The position numbers and the translations under genes are program-made. From an uncultured Prochlorococcus sp. (lineage in GTDB: Bacteria > Cyanobacteriota > Cyanobacteriia > PCC-6307 > Cyanobiaceae): a stretch of DNA of 64,000 nucleotides. Positions 15,304 through 24,310 of the stretch are shown here, one piece after another. How positions within the stretch are numbered: the stretch's first letter is position 1; every line of letters begins with the position of its first letter. Under the pieces are notes generated by a model. The model was not told the origin of the DNA. It was given only the letters and a program-made list of their open reading frames with translations, and searched no databases. The stretch covers positions 1-64,000 of the forward strand of contig CACFBG010000002.1 in the NCBI GenBank assembly GCA_902564535.1, given 5' to 3'.

Positions 15304-17199
15304 ATGCGTCTAAGCGAATTAAACCATCCTAATGAGCTACATGGTTTATCCACAGATGAACTAGAAGATGTTGCATGTCAAATTAGGGAAAGGCATCTAC
15401 AAGTAGTCTCTACTAGTGGCGGACATTTGGGGCCTGGTCTAGGTGTTGTTGAATTAACCATTGCTTTATATCAAACTCTTGATCTTGATGTAGATAGAGT
15501 CGTTTGGGATGTAGGCCATCAGGCTTATCCTCATAAGCTTCTGACAGGGAGATATGACAGTTTTGACAGCCTGAGACAACAAAATGGTGTAGCAGGGTAC
15601 TTAAAACGAAGTGAAAGTCGATTTGATCACTTTGGTGCAGGACATGCAAGTACTTCTATTTCTGCAGCCTTAGGAATGGCCCTTGCTCGAGATCAGCAAG
15701 GAAAGGATTTTAAATGTGTTGCGGTAATAGGTGATGGCGCATTAACAGGTGGAATGGCATTAGAGGCTATTAACCATGCTGGACATTTGCCCAATACTCC
15801 ATTGTTAGTTGTTCTTAATGATAATGACATGTCTATTTCACCTCCTGTAGGTGCTCTTTCTACTTATTTAAATCGTATGAGGCATAGTCCTCCTATGCAA
15901 TTTATTACAGATAGTGTTCAAGAGAGTGTAAAAAATCTTCCGTTTATGGGCGGCGAATTGCCAGAAGAAATTAAATCTCTTTCTGGAAGTGTTAGAAGGC
16001 TATCCGTACCAAAAGTGGGAGCAGTTTTTGAAGAACTTGGGTTTAAATATATGGGTCCAATTGATGGTCATGATATATCTCAAATGATAAAAACGTTTCA
16101 GGCAGCTCATAAAGATGGGGGCCCTGTGATGGTTCATGTTGTTACAAAAAAAGGTAAAGGATATCCATATGCTGAAGCAGATCAAGTTGGATATCATGCT
16201 CAATCAGCTTTTGATTTAACGACAGGAAAATCAAAGCCATCTAAATCTCCAAAACCACCAAGTTACAGTAAGGTTTTTGGACAAACTCTCGTAAAAATCT
16301 GTGAACAAGATAGTAAAGTCGTAGGTATAACAGCTGCTATGGCTACAGGTACAGGCCTTGATTTATTACAGAAAGCATTACCAAAACAATATATAGATGT
16401 TGGAATAGCAGAACAACATGCAGTCACTCTTGCCGCCGGAATGGCATGTGAGGGTATAAAACCTGTAGTTGCTATTTACAGTACCTTTTTACAAAGGGCA
16501 TATGATCAATTAATTCATGATGTAGGTATTCAGAATTTGCCCGTTACTTTTGTTTTAGATAGGGCTGGAATAGTAGGTGCTGATGGTCCAACTCATCAAG
16601 GTCAATATGATATTAGCTATTTACGATCTGTACCTAATTTCACAGTTATGGCTCCAAAAGATGAGGCAGAACTTCAACGAATGCTTGTTACTTCCCTCAG
16701 TATAAATGGCCCATCAGCACTAAGGATACCTAGAGGTTCTGGTGAAGGGGTGCCTTTAATTGAAGAAGGATGGAAACCTATAGAAGTAGGTAAAGGGGAG
16801 ATACTCCAAGAAGGAGAGGATATTCTCTTAATTGCTTATGGATCTATGGTTTCAACTGCCATTCATACTTCAAATATTCTTTTAAAAGATTTTAAAATAA
16901 AATCCACAATTGTTAATGCTCGATTCTTAAGACCTTTAGATAAATCTTTAATTCATCCTTTGATTTCTAAGATAGGGAAAGTAGTTACCTTAGAAGAAGG
17001 CTCTCTTGAAGGAGGTTTTGGAGCAGCTATTGCTGAATCATTAATAGATGAAAATATAATTAATAAATCGATTTTGCGTATTGGAATTCCAGATAAATTA
17101 GTGCATCACGCTTCACCAGACCAAAGTAAGTTTGAATTAGGTTTAACTGCTGATCAAATATCAGATAAGATAATAAATTATTTTAAAATCAATAAATAA
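15304..17199 (+). CDS. dxs: 1-deoxy-D-xylulose-5-phosphate synthase
   Basis: DXS, about 631 residues, condenses pyruvate with glyceraldehyde 3-phosphate using thiamine diphosphate. This is the entry step of the MEP isoprenoid pathway that feeds chlorophyll and carotenoid synthesis. Visible motifs include [15 protein letters not shown] and [14 protein letters not shown], the thiamine-diphosphate motif [14 protein letters not shown] with NDNDMSISP, and the pyrimidine-domain segment [17 protein letters not shown]. The ATG at 15304 gives the family-like start MRLSELNHP; a GTG at 15298 would add two residues. Its stop codon lies inside the left arm of a strong hairpin at 17197-17243. Confidence 0.97.
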   Translation: MRLSELNHPNELHGLSTDELEDVACQIRERHLQVVSTSGGHLGPGLGVVELTIALYQTLDLDVDRVVWDVGHQAYPHKLLTGRYDSFDSLRQQNGVAGYLKRSESRFDHFGAGHASTSISAALGMALARDQQGKDFKCVAVIGDGALTGGMALEAINHAGHLPNTPLLVVLNDNDMSISPPVGALSTYLNRMRHSPPMQFITDSVQESVKNLPFMGGELPEEIKSLSGSVRRLSVPKVGAVFEELGFKYMGPIDGHDISQMIKTFQAAHKDGGPVMVHVVTKKGKGYPYAEADQVGYHAQSAFDLTTGKSKPSKSPKPPSYSKVFGQTLVKICEQDSKVVGITAAMATGTGLDLLQKALPKQYIDVGIAEQHAVTLAAGMACEGIKPVVAIYSTFLQRAYDQLIHDVGIQNLPVTFVLDRAGIVGADGPTHQGQYDISYLRSVPNFTVMAPKDEAELQRMLVTSLSINGPSALRIPRGSGEGVPLIEEGWKPIEVGKGEILQEGEDILLIAYGSMVSTAIHTSNILLKDFKIKSTIVNARFLRPLDKSLIHPLISKIGKVVTLEEGSLEGGFGAAIAESLIDENIINKSILRIGIPDKLVHHASPDQSKFELGLTADQISDKIINYFKINK

Positions 17200-17243
17200 A
17201 ATAACTGTCTAATATATTTTTAATATATTAGACAGTTATTTTA
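17197..17243. terminator. Bidirectional intrinsic terminator between dxs and psaK
   Basis: A perfect 22-bp inverted repeat (17197-17218 and 17222-17243) with a 3-base TTT loop. The core is TAACTGTCTAATATATT and its complement, flanked by A-rich sequence on the left and T-rich on the right, so that transcripts from either side end in U-rich RNA. The left arm begins exactly at the dxs stop codon (17197-17199). It separates the convergent genes dxs and psaK and can terminate both. Confidence 0.88.
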
Positions 17244-17279
17244 TTCTTTAATTTGTCGAATTTATTACTGAATATCGAT

Positions 17280-17540
17280 TTAAAGAACTCCTCTAGAGGC
17301 AAGCCCAACTATTGAGCCAATTCCTAGTACATGTCCAAGGCAACAAGCCGCAACTACTGATGCATGGCTCATGCCCCCGTAATACTTTGCGTTAGGCATT
17401 GAAAACCCTTCGTTTGGCTTTGCAATATTTGCTTTGGCAATTGCAAAAGCAAGTATGTTACAAGCAATCATGACCACAGCAACTCTTGGTGACCAATGAA
17501 AAGTAGCTGGTTCAACTGCAGCCAAAATGGAGGTAAGCAT
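17280..17540 (-). CDS. psaK: Photosystem I reaction centre subunit PsaK
   Basis: PsaK, a two-helix photosystem I subunit at the periphery of the complex, bound to antenna chlorophylls. From the ATG at 17540 the protein is 86 residues: a short lumen-side start (MLTSILAAVEPATFHWSP), a first helix (VAVVMIACNILAFAIA), the stromal loop with KANIAKPNEGF, and a second helix ending GIGSIVGLASRGVL. A longer version from a TTG at 17585 is possible but adds a non-family, basic N-terminus, so the ATG is preferred. A shared terminator at 17197-17243 lies beyond the stop. It is followed upstream by two conserved small membrane-protein genes on the same strand. Confidence 0.92.
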   Translation of the reverse strand: MLTSILAAVEPATFHWSPRVAVVMIACNILAFAIAKANIAKPNEGFSMPNAKYYGGMSHASVVAACCLGHVLGIGSIVGLASRGVL

Positions 17541-17619
17541 GATTATTTTGCTGTATACATATAATTTTCGACTATAAAAGCCCAATTAGCCAAACTATTT
17601 TAATTAGTCTTAAGAGTTT

Positions 17620-17946
17620 TTAAGTCTTTTGGTTGTTTAGGCTCAAGAAACCAATCACAATCAATCCATCACTAAGGGTTAGGAATGCTTCAGCCAAGCC
17701 ATGGAGAGGATCAATGTCTGTCAATTCTCCGCCATAAATTAATTTCGCAATAATTGCACATATAATAGTTATTAATACGAATATAAGAGTGCATCTGAAC
17801 CCCCATTGGGCTAATTTTGGTATTATTGAAACTTTATTAAGCCAGTAAAGAAAAAATAAATACGGAATAAGGGAAAACACAAAAAAAGGTCCTGGATCAA
17901 TTTTAGCCAAAAACTCAAGTGAATTGAGGCTTAGAAAATATGTCAT
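17620..17946 (-). CDS. DUF3593 membrane protein
   Basis: A 108-residue membrane protein of the DUF3593 family, known only from cyanobacteria and photosynthetic eukaryotes. Three hydrophobic segments are seen: FFVFSLIPYLFFLYWL, CTLIFVLITIICAIIA, and a third in LSDGLIVIGFLSLN. The conserved DPLHGLAEAFLTLSDGLIV stretch is near the end. Its start overlaps the stop of the DUF2499 gene by 4 bases (ATGA type), so the two are translationally coupled. Neither has an experimentally established role that I can cite. The phylogenetic distribution and the psaK neighbour point to thylakoid or photosynthesis-related functions. Confidence 0.82.
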   Translation of the reverse strand: MTYFLSLNSLEFLAKIDPGPFFVFSLIPYLFFLYWLNKVSIIPKLAQWGFRCTLIFVLITIICAIIAKLIYGGELTDIDPLHGLAEAFLTLSDGLIVIGFLSLNNQKT

Positions 17947-18245
17947 GTATTTTGCTCCTGAATTATATAAAGATTCCTAGCTGCTAAGGCTAAACAGATA
18001 TTCCCAATCATTGTCAATCCAGCCTGTAAAACAACTAAACCTTTTAATTCAATTGAATTATCAAATATATGCCATGTTATAGCTGCCATAGCACTTGCAA
18101 GATTGGGTAACATTGCTATTGCAAGATATGAAAGCCCTACATTTTTTATGGATGAACCGAGGTTTGCAATTACTAAAATAGCTAAAATCCATTCAAAAAG
18201 TGAGGTTAAATGAATGAACCATGTTCCAAGAGATAATTCGTGCAC
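17943..18245 (-). CDS. DUF2499 (Ycf49-like) membrane protein
   Basis: A 100-residue membrane protein of the DUF2499 family, which I believe corresponds to plastid Ycf49. The diagnostic features are the start LSLGTWFIHLTSLFEWILAIL, the central AIAMLPNLASAMAAITWHIFDNS and a last helix in LTMIGNICLALAARN. About three membrane helices are likely. The invariant-looking Trp-His in AITWHIFDN could be a functional or cofactor-contacting site. It is translationally coupled to the DUF3593 gene by a 4-base overlap, which suggests that the two proteins act together. Confidence 0.82.
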   Translation of the reverse strand: MHELSLGTWFIHLTSLFEWILAILVIANLGSSIKNVGLSYLAIAMLPNLASAMAAITWHIFDNSIELKGLVVLQAGLTMIGNICLALAARNLYIIQEQNT

Positions 18246-18356
18246 AGTAAGAGAATTAATATAGGAAGCTTAGATGATTATAAATCATTGGTAAATTAGT
18301 TTACTTTTATAGAATAATCAATAGTTCTTTGATACATTTTATATAAGTAGTTTTAG

Positions 18357-19334
18357 TTATATGTTATTTAATCTTTTACCAGTCTTTTTATCAAAATCAT
18401 GTTCTCTTTCTTTATTCCAACTTATTTTTATTTTTTCGGGCCTTTCTTGTTCAGCAGAACACATCATTTTAATTAATCCATATTTAGATTCTATAAATAA
18501 CAATTGATAATTTCCAAGCCACTCGATATGTGATAACTTACAGTCTAAACCTTCTGAATTGAAATAAATATGTTCAGGCCTTATAGCTGTTATGACATTG
18601 TTTTTAATAGATAAAGTATTTATTTGTGGCCTTCCTATGAAACTTGCGACGAATAATGAGTTTGGTCTATTATATAAATCTTTTGCTGTACCTATTTGTT
18701 GGATCTCTCCTTCATTCATGACAGCAATTTTATTAGACATTGACATTGCTTCTTGTTGATCATGAGTAACATAAACTACAGGTTTAGAACCAGATATTAT
18801 GAAATCTCTTAATTCGGGTCTAAGTTCTTCTCTTAACTGAGCATCCAAATTACTCATAGGCTCGTCTAATAGGTATACATTAGGTTGCCTTAACATAGCT
18901 CTTGCTAAAGCTAATCTTTGCTTTTGACCACCTGATAATTCATTTGGCCTTCTTTTAACCAAATGACTCATTTGCATAATTGATAGAATTCTGTTGACAC
19001 GTTCTTCTATCTCGGTTTGTTTATTACCTCTTACCTTTAGACCTAATTTCAAATTCTCTAACACATTTAAATGAGGAAATAATGCATAACTTTGAAATAC
19101 CATTCCTATATTTCTATCTACTGGTGAAATATTTGTAATATCAGTGTTATCTATAAATATTGATCCCTGATTAGGAGAATCTAATCCCGCTATTAAACGC
19201 AGCGTTGTACTTTTACCACATCCACTTGGTCCTAACAGGGCAAGACACTCACCATTTGAAACCTCAAATGACATATCTTTGATAATCCAATTCCTATTTA
19301 TGCATCTGCTAATGTTATTTACTTGTAGAGTCAT
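18357..19334 (-). CDS. ggtA: Sugar/glucosylglycerol ABC transporter ATP-binding protein
   Basis: The 325-residue ATPase of the carbohydrate-type ABC importer in this operon. Walker A GPSGCGKS is at 35-42, the signature LSGGQKQR at 133-140, Walker B VYLLDEP at about 153-159, and a switch His in YVTHDQQEAM. After residue 230 it has the OB-fold (TOBE) domain typical of MalK and UgpC relatives (ITAIRPEHIYF). It overlaps the upstream permease gene by 4 bases. Assignment to the glucosylglycerol system rests on linkage to ggpS rather than on the ATPase itself, which is generic. It is the last gene of the operon. Confidence 0.78.
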   Translation of the reverse strand: MTLQVNNISRCINRNWIIKDMSFEVSNGECLALLGPSGCGKSTTLRLIAGLDSPNQGSIFIDNTDITNISPVDRNIGMVFQSYALFPHLNVLENLKLGLKVRGNKQTEIEERVNRILSIMQMSHLVKRRPNELSGGQKQRLALARAMLRQPNVYLLDEPMSNLDAQLREELRPELRDFIISGSKPVVYVTHDQQEAMSMSNKIAVMNEGEIQQIGTAKDLYNRPNSLFVASFIGRPQINTLSIKNNVITAIRPEHIYFNSEGLDCKLSHIEWLGNYQLLFIESKYGLIKMMCSAEQERPEKIKISWNKEREHDFDKKTGKRLNNI

Positions 19335-20152
19335 CCTTTTACAGCTCCTTGCATGAGTCCAGATACTATTTGTTTTTGGAAAATTAAAACTATCAATAGT
19401 AAAGGGATTGACCCTACTACAGTAGCTGCAGCAAATGCACCATAAGGAATTGAATAAACAGATGAGCCAGCAATTCTAGATATAGCTACTGGTAAAGTTA
19501 ATAGATTTTCATTGCTAATCCATGTAAGTGATATAGGATATTCATTCCATGAAAATAGAAATATCAAAATAGCTGTACTTGATATAGAAGGTAACATTAA
19601 AGGTACTAATATCAATCTTAGTCTTTGAATCAAGTTTAGACCTTCGATTCTAGCTGCTTCTTCTATTTCTATTGGAATTTGCCTAAATGAGGAGGTAAGT
19701 ATTAAAATTGCTAAAGGCATTGATAAAGCAGAATAAGGAATGCATAAAGCAAGTAAATTATTTCCAAGATTATATCTCCTTGCAAATTCTAATAAAGCAA
19801 GAAATAATAAAACATAAGGGAATAAAGCCGCTCCAAAAAGGTAATAATTAGATATTCTTGATATAATCTTGTTTGCTTTTGAGAGTGAATAGGAGGCAGG
19901 TATTGCGATAAACAATGTAATTAATGTGGAAATTATCCCTACAATTAAGCTATTAACTAAATATCTCCAAAATGGTGGATTTGCAGACAGCACTAATTTA
20001 TAATTATCAAATGTCCACCTTTTAGTAAATTCAATAGTTGGATTAATTAATGCATCAGGAGTAGAGAATGATGTATATAATTGCCAACAAAGAGGTCCTA
20101 TAGACCATACTATTATGAAGGACAATACTAATATAAATGTTCTGTTTTTCAT
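19331..20152 (-). CDS. ggtD: Sugar-type ABC transporter permease, MalG class
   Basis: A 273-residue inner-membrane permease with six predicted helices. The cytoplasmic EAA loop that docks the ATPase is clear: EIEEAARIEGLNLIQRLRLILVPLMLP. The protein ends MQGAVKG, matching the MalG-class C-terminus that reaches into the ATPase dimer. It overlaps its neighbours on both sides by 4 bases, which implies tight translational coupling and fixed subunit ratios. It is named ggtD by analogy with the Synechocystis glucosylglycerol transporter; the C/D distinction is a guess based on order. Confidence 0.72.
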   Translation of the reverse strand: MKNRTFILVLSFIIVWSIGPLCWQLYTSFSTPDALINPTIEFTKRWTFDNYKLVLSANPPFWRYLVNSLIVGIISTLITLFIAIPASYSLSKANKIISRISNYYLFGAALFPYVLLFLALLEFARRYNLGNNLLALCIPYSALSMPLAILILTSSFRQIPIEIEEAARIEGLNLIQRLRLILVPLMLPSISSTAILIFLFSWNEYPISLTWISNENLLTLPVAISRIAGSSVYSIPYGAFAAATVVGSIPLLLIVLIFQKQIVSGLMQGAVKG

Positions 20153-21018
20153 AATTTTATAGTTGATAAGATTTTCTTCCCACTATATATAGAAAGATTT
20201 ATAACAAGGATTAATAAAATCAGTAAAATAAAGCTGGCAACCATTATTGTTGAACTATATCCGAAGTCAAGAAATCTCATTGCATTTAAATAAGCATATA
20301 AAGCTATACTCTCTGTGCTGCCTGCTGGTCCACCAGATGTTATTACTTGAATAAGATCAAAGACTCCAAAGGCTTGAGCAAGTCTAAAAATAATAGATAG
20401 TGATATATAAGGTTTTAATAGTGGTAATGTTATTTCTTTAAATGAGTCAAAATAAGTACCTCCCTCTAGTTTAAATGCTTCATAAAGATCTTTTGGTATT
20501 GTTTGTAATCCTGCTAGTAAAATAATAGCTATAAAAGGAGTTGTTTTCCAAACATCTGCTATTACAGTGGCAATCCAAGTAAAATTTGGATTGGAAAGAA
20601 TATTTAATTCAGCTAATCCTAGTATCCTAATTAATTGCTCTATAGGACCATAGGGAGCATTAAATATCCATCTCCAGCCTAATGCCATAATTGTAGTTGG
20701 AAGAGCCCATGGTAGTAAGCTTATTGTTCTTATTATTCCTCTATTATTAAAATGCTTGTTTAATGTTAAAGCTATAATCATAGCCAGTATTATCTCTAAA
20801 AATACTGATACAAATGCAAATCTTGTGGTCTGATAAATATCAACCCAAAACCTACTATCATTTAAAAGTCTATCCCAATTTGCAAATTGATTTGGAATTA
20901 AGGATAAATTAGTTGCTAATGAAAAGGAATGTAGACTTATCCATCCATATCTAATTATAGGTATGATAAAAACAATTAATATTAAAGTAAAGGCTGGAAG
21001 TAAAAGTAGATTTATCAT
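20149..21018 (-). CDS. ggtC: Sugar-type ABC transporter permease, MalF class
   Basis: A 289-residue permease, the partner of the next gene. It has six predicted helices and the EAA loop DLYEAFKLEGGTYFDSFKEITLPLLKP. The N-terminal helix (LLLLPAFTLILIVFIIPIIRYG) is typical of UgpA/MalF-type proteins that lack the large MalF periplasmic insertion. It overlaps the downstream permease by 4 bases and shares one base with the end of the substrate-binding-protein gene. Substrate assignment to glucosylglycerol, sucrose or similar osmolytes is by context with ggpS. Confidence 0.72.
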   Translation of the reverse strand: MINLLLLPAFTLILIVFIIPIIRYGWISLHSFSLATNLSLIPNQFANWDRLLNDSRFWVDIYQTTRFAFVSVFLEIILAMIIALTLNKHFNNRGIIRTISLLPWALPTTIMALGWRWIFNAPYGPIEQLIRILGLAELNILSNPNFTWIATVIADVWKTTPFIAIILLAGLQTIPKDLYEAFKLEGGTYFDSFKEITLPLLKPYISLSIIFRLAQAFGVFDLIQVITSGGPAGSTESIALYAYLNAMRFLDFGYSSTIMVASFILLILLILVINLSIYSGKKILSTIKL

Positions 21019-22286
21019 TAAAAACCACCAACTGAATCTAATATATTTAAAGTATCTGATTGAGCATCATACATTCCTTCTTTAGGAGATTTTTGCATTG
21101 TTATGATTGAACTTAGATTCCTTTGTAATACATTACTTATTTGAGCATAAACATGTGTTTCAGGTCTTGGGTAAGCTATTTCTAATCCAGATTTTATGAA
21201 TTTAAGAATAGGAAACTGTTTATTTAAAATTTTATTTGAATAAATTGATCTATCTATAGGTGTATAACCATATTTTTTAAATAATTCTATTTGTGATGTC
21301 CTTTTTGTTAGGTATTCTATAACTTTAAATGTTTCTTCTTTGTTAGCAGATGTTTTTATGATTGAGAATCCCCAGCTTCCTAAAGTTGCTGTTGGCGTTA
21401 TCCCTTTTTTTGCAACCATAGTAGTAATAGCTACATTTCCTTTTACTTTACTGTCATCTTTCTGAAGCTCAGCCCATGCATAAGGCCAATTTCTCATAAA
21501 GGCAGAATCCCCCGATTTGAAAATTTGTAATGATTCATTTTCACCAAAATTTGTTACTGATTCTGGACTTATACCATTTTTAATTAGTGAAGTAAGCCAA
21601 GTAGATGCTTCTAGACTCTCCGTTGTATTTAGGAGAACATTGTTTTCATTATCTATCCAATTTCCTCCAAAACCCCTTATTATTTCAAGAAAAACACAAC
21701 TAAGACCTTCATATTGTCTCCCTTGCCAAACATAACCATATTTAACTTTATTTGTAGATTGTAGTTTTTTGCTTATTTTTATTAATTCGTCTGGGGTTTT
21801 AGGAGGTGACTTGATTAAATCGGTTCTCCAATATAAGAGTCCAATATCTGCAACAAAAGGCCATCTATAAATTGCTTTATTATAAGAATTACCCTTCTTA
21901 GCACCAAGCATAAGGGAATCCCACTTTTTTTTATCTATAAGAGAATCTAACGGATATAGCCAACCTGCAGTAGCGTACTTTGGTAACCAAGTTACATCAA
22001 CAAGGATAGCATCATATTGATTGCTATTTAAAATTAGATTGCTTATTGCTAGATCAGAAACTGTTTCAGTTTCCATTGGTCCTCGGATTACTCTAACGAA
22101 TATTTTTTTATCATTTTTATTGTTGAATTTCTTTATTAAATTCCTTGTTGACTCCTCAAAAGGAGCAGGCATAAGAATATTTACTTCTACAGCTTCTTTT
22201 TTTGTTCTATTTTGTTTTAATTTTGAATCTAATTCAACAAATGAGCTTAAAAATAGAAAACTTAAAATAATTTTAATTATCTTCAT
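21018..22286 (-). CDS. ggtB: ABC transporter solute-binding protein, sugar type
   Basis: A 422-residue extracytoplasmic solute-binding protein of the carbohydrate family (MalE/UgpB-like). The N-terminus is a Sec signal peptide (MKIIKIILSFLFLSSFVEL). No Cys is present there, so it lacks the lipobox by which many such proteins are anchored; it may be free in the periplasm or retained by its signal. Family segments include DAILVDVTWLPKYATAGWLYPLDSL, FVADIGLLYWRTDL and GSWGFSIIKTSANKEETFKVIEYL. It lies directly downstream of ggpS with a 2-base gap. This pairing of synthase and transporter fits recapture of leaked compatible solute, as known for Synechocystis Ggt. Confidence 0.75.
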   Translation of the reverse strand: MKIIKIILSFLFLSSFVELDSKLKQNRTKKEAVEVNILMPAPFEESTRNLIKKFNNKNDKKIFVRVIRGPMETETVSDLAISNLILNSNQYDAILVDVTWLPKYATAGWLYPLDSLIDKKKWDSLMLGAKKGNSYNKAIYRWPFVADIGLLYWRTDLIKSPPKTPDELIKISKKLQSTNKVKYGYVWQGRQYEGLSCVFLEIIRGFGGNWIDNENNVLLNTTESLEASTWLTSLIKNGISPESVTNFGENESLQIFKSGDSAFMRNWPYAWAELQKDDSKVKGNVAITTMVAKKGITPTATLGSWGFSIIKTSANKEETFKVIEYLTKRTSQIELFKKYGYTPIDRSIYSNKILNKQFPILKFIKSGLEIAYPRPETHVYAQISNVLQRNLSSIITMQKSPKEGMYDAQSDTLNILDSVGGF

Positions 22287-22288
22287 TA

Positions 22289-23785
22289 TTATATTTCTAC
22301 TTGTTTATCTAAATATTCCAACTGTTCAATAGCCCAATCATCTACTGTATAAGACTCTACAGCTTTGCTCATACTAGACATTCTTATAATTTGTTCCTCT
22401 TTATTCATTCCTATAGCCTCTTCTATAGATTCATCCATACGTCTATGAGAATATGGATTCGTAAGTACAGCTCCATTAAGTAATACAGAAGCTCCTGTGA
22501 ATTCTGATAGTACTAAAACACCTCCTCTGTTTTTCCTTGCTGCTGCATATTCCTTCGCAACTAAATTCAATCCATCCCTTAATGGAGTGATCCAGCAAAT
22601 ATCTGCCTTGGCAAACCATGCGACCATCTCCTCATATGGAATCCTACGAGTTGAAAATCTTATGGGGACCCAATCTATAAGGCCAAAACGACCATTAATT
22701 CTGCCCGCCATTTCTTCTATTGATCTCTGTGTTTCTTCATAGATTTTCATTCCAGTTGCTGCTGCTACACAGGCCAACATTAAAACAACTTTCCCATGTA
22801 AATCTTTTCTTTTTTCTAGTAGCCTCTCAAAGGCAAGAAGTAACTCTTCATTTCCTTTTGTATAGTCAACTCTACTTGCTGATAAGATCAATTTTCGATC
22901 CTTTTTAGTTCCTTTTTCAATCTCGTAGATATGTTGTTTAACATTTTCATCTTTAATTAAATCTTGAATTAGACCTGGCGAAGTTCCTACTGGTGAGGAT
23001 AAAAGTTTAATTTTTCTACCTGCATGAGCTAACCAAGGTGTAACACTAGGCTCTGTTAAAGCACTTCCAACAGCAATAAATTTTGTATTAACATTTTCTT
23101 TAGGTCCTTTTTTTGCTCCTACTAAGCAATTTGCCGCTCTAGCAAAGTTTTCTGTATATCTTGGAATATGAAATCCAACTATATCGCAACAAAGTAGACT
23201 TTCAATAATTTGTCTTCTCCAGGGCAATATTGCAAAAACATCATTACCAGGAAATGGTGTGTGGTGGAAAAAGGCTATTTTTAAATCAGGTCTTTCATTC
23301 CTTATATAATATGGAGCAAGCCAGAGATTATAATCGTGAACCCAGATTGTTGCATTTAGGGCAGCTTCTTCGCAAGCTGCTTTAGCAAAACGTTTATTTA
23401 CCTCTTCAAAAATATTCCAATCTGCATTATTAACATCAAAATATGTTGGAAACGTATGAAGTATTGGCCAAAAAGATTCTTTTGATGTTATGTGATAAAA
23501 GCTTGAAATTTCATTTTTATCTAGCGGGATTCTTTGCAGAGTAAAACTACTAGGTTCTGTCATTTCTATTTTTTCATTATCTTCACCTTCTACCTTTTCT
23601 ACCTCACGCCAAGCTATCCAGGTCCCATCAACTCTTGATTTAAATAGGTTCCTAAGTGTAGGAATAATTCCATTTGGACTTTTTTGATCAATCCATATTC
23701 TTTCACCGCTTTTGTTTTTAGCTTCGTCAAAAGGAGTTCTATGGTACAAAATTATAAATTTGCTTTTACCTATTTTCCTAGACAT
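22289..23785 (-). CDS. ggpS: Glucosylglycerol-phosphate synthase
   Basis: A 498-residue GT20-family glycosyltransferase. By comparison with cyanobacterial GgpS it joins ADP-glucose and glycerol 3-phosphate to make glucosylglycerol phosphate, the precursor of the osmolyte glucosylglycerol. Features supporting GgpS over trehalose-phosphate synthase are the start IILYHRTPFDE and SPNGIIPTLRNLF. Shared GT20 motifs are WVHDYNLWLAPYYI, FFHHTPFPGNDVFAILPW, SASRVDYTKGNEEL and ITPLRDGLNLVAKEYAA. No phosphatase gene (ggpP) is adjacent, so dephosphorylation must be done elsewhere. It heads the five-gene transport operon. The intergenic region upstream carries a 17-bp inverted repeat. Confidence 0.85.
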   Translation of the reverse strand: MSRKIGKSKFIILYHRTPFDEAKNKSGERIWIDQKSPNGIIPTLRNLFKSRVDGTWIAWREVEKVEGEDNEKIEMTEPSSFTLQRIPLDKNEISSFYHITSKESFWPILHTFPTYFDVNNADWNIFEEVNKRFAKAACEEAALNATIWVHDYNLWLAPYYIRNERPDLKIAFFHHTPFPGNDVFAILPWRRQIIESLLCCDIVGFHIPRYTENFARAANCLVGAKKGPKENVNTKFIAVGSALTEPSVTPWLAHAGRKIKLLSSPVGTSPGLIQDLIKDENVKQHIYEIEKGTKKDRKLILSASRVDYTKGNEELLLAFERLLEKRKDLHGKVVLMLACVAAATGMKIYEETQRSIEEMAGRINGRFGLIDWVPIRFSTRRIPYEEMVAWFAKADICWITPLRDGLNLVAKEYAAARKNRGGVLVLSEFTGASVLLNGAVLTNPYSHRRMDESIEEAIGMNKEEQIIRMSSMSKAVESYTVDDWAIEQLEYLDKQVEI

Positions 23786-23888
23786 TATATTTTATTGTTT
23801 ATTTATATTTTATTATAGCTTCTTTAATTCGATTTTAAAACCTAATTTTACATATTATTCTGAGAAAAGTAATTAACTTTACTCTTTA

Positions 23889-23923
23889 AATCTCAACATA
23901 ATTAAATTAATTATGTTGAGATT
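23889..23923. repeat. 17-bp perfect inverted repeat between rpmB and ggpS
   Basis: A perfect inverted repeat, AATCTCAACATAATTAA and its complement, separated by one base. It lies 104 bases upstream of the ggpS start and 104 bases beyond the rpmB stop. No T-run follows on the minus strand (the sequence reads TTTAAAGAGTAAAG), so it is a poor intrinsic terminator. It could be an operator for the osmolyte operon or a weak rpmB terminator. Confidence 0.6.
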
Positions 23924-24027
23924 ATAAATAGCTAATAAGTAGTATTTAATGATTTATTAAATCTATAAAGAAGATATTATTGATAATTTAATCTAACTAT
24001 ATTGATTTGGGATTAAAAGTTTTTAAT

Positions 24028-24264
24028 TTATATTTTGCTGAGATTTATTCCTAATGATTTTGCGTAGTTACCTAGTCCTTTTTTCTGTATTGTTTTTAAT
24101 GCTCGAGTAGTTACTCGAATATTTACCCACTTTTTCCCTTCTGCCCACCAAAGTTTTCTTTGCTGAAGATTTGCTTGTTGAAGCTTCTTGGTCCTTATAT
24201 GGGAGTGACTTACTGCCATTCCATTGTTGGCTCTTGTCCCAGTTAACTGGCATACCCTAGACAT
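24028..24264 (-). CDS. rpmB: Ribosomal protein bL28
   Basis: The 78-residue large-subunit ribosomal protein L28. It begins [15 protein letters not shown], continues [22 protein letters not shown] and ends with the family's [20 protein letters not shown]. Length and motifs are standard for cyanobacteria. Only the first Cys (C5) remains of the zinc-binding pattern found in some L28 proteins. It lies 46 bases downstream of htpG on the same strand. Confidence 0.97.
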   Translation of the reverse strand: MSRVCQLTGTRANNGMAVSHSHIRTKKLQQANLQQRKLWWAEGKKWVNIRVTTRALKTIQKKGLGNYAKSLGINLSKI

Positions 24265-24310
24265 ATAAATAAAATTTAAAAGATATTTGATTCTAGCAAA
24301 TAATGGTTTT

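Noticed and set aside
22289-23785. Trehalose-6-phosphate synthase (OtsA)
   Set aside because: The fold is shared, but the LYHRTPFDE and SPNGIIPTLR start and the linkage to a glucosylglycerol-type transporter fit GgpS. No otsB-like phosphatase is attached.
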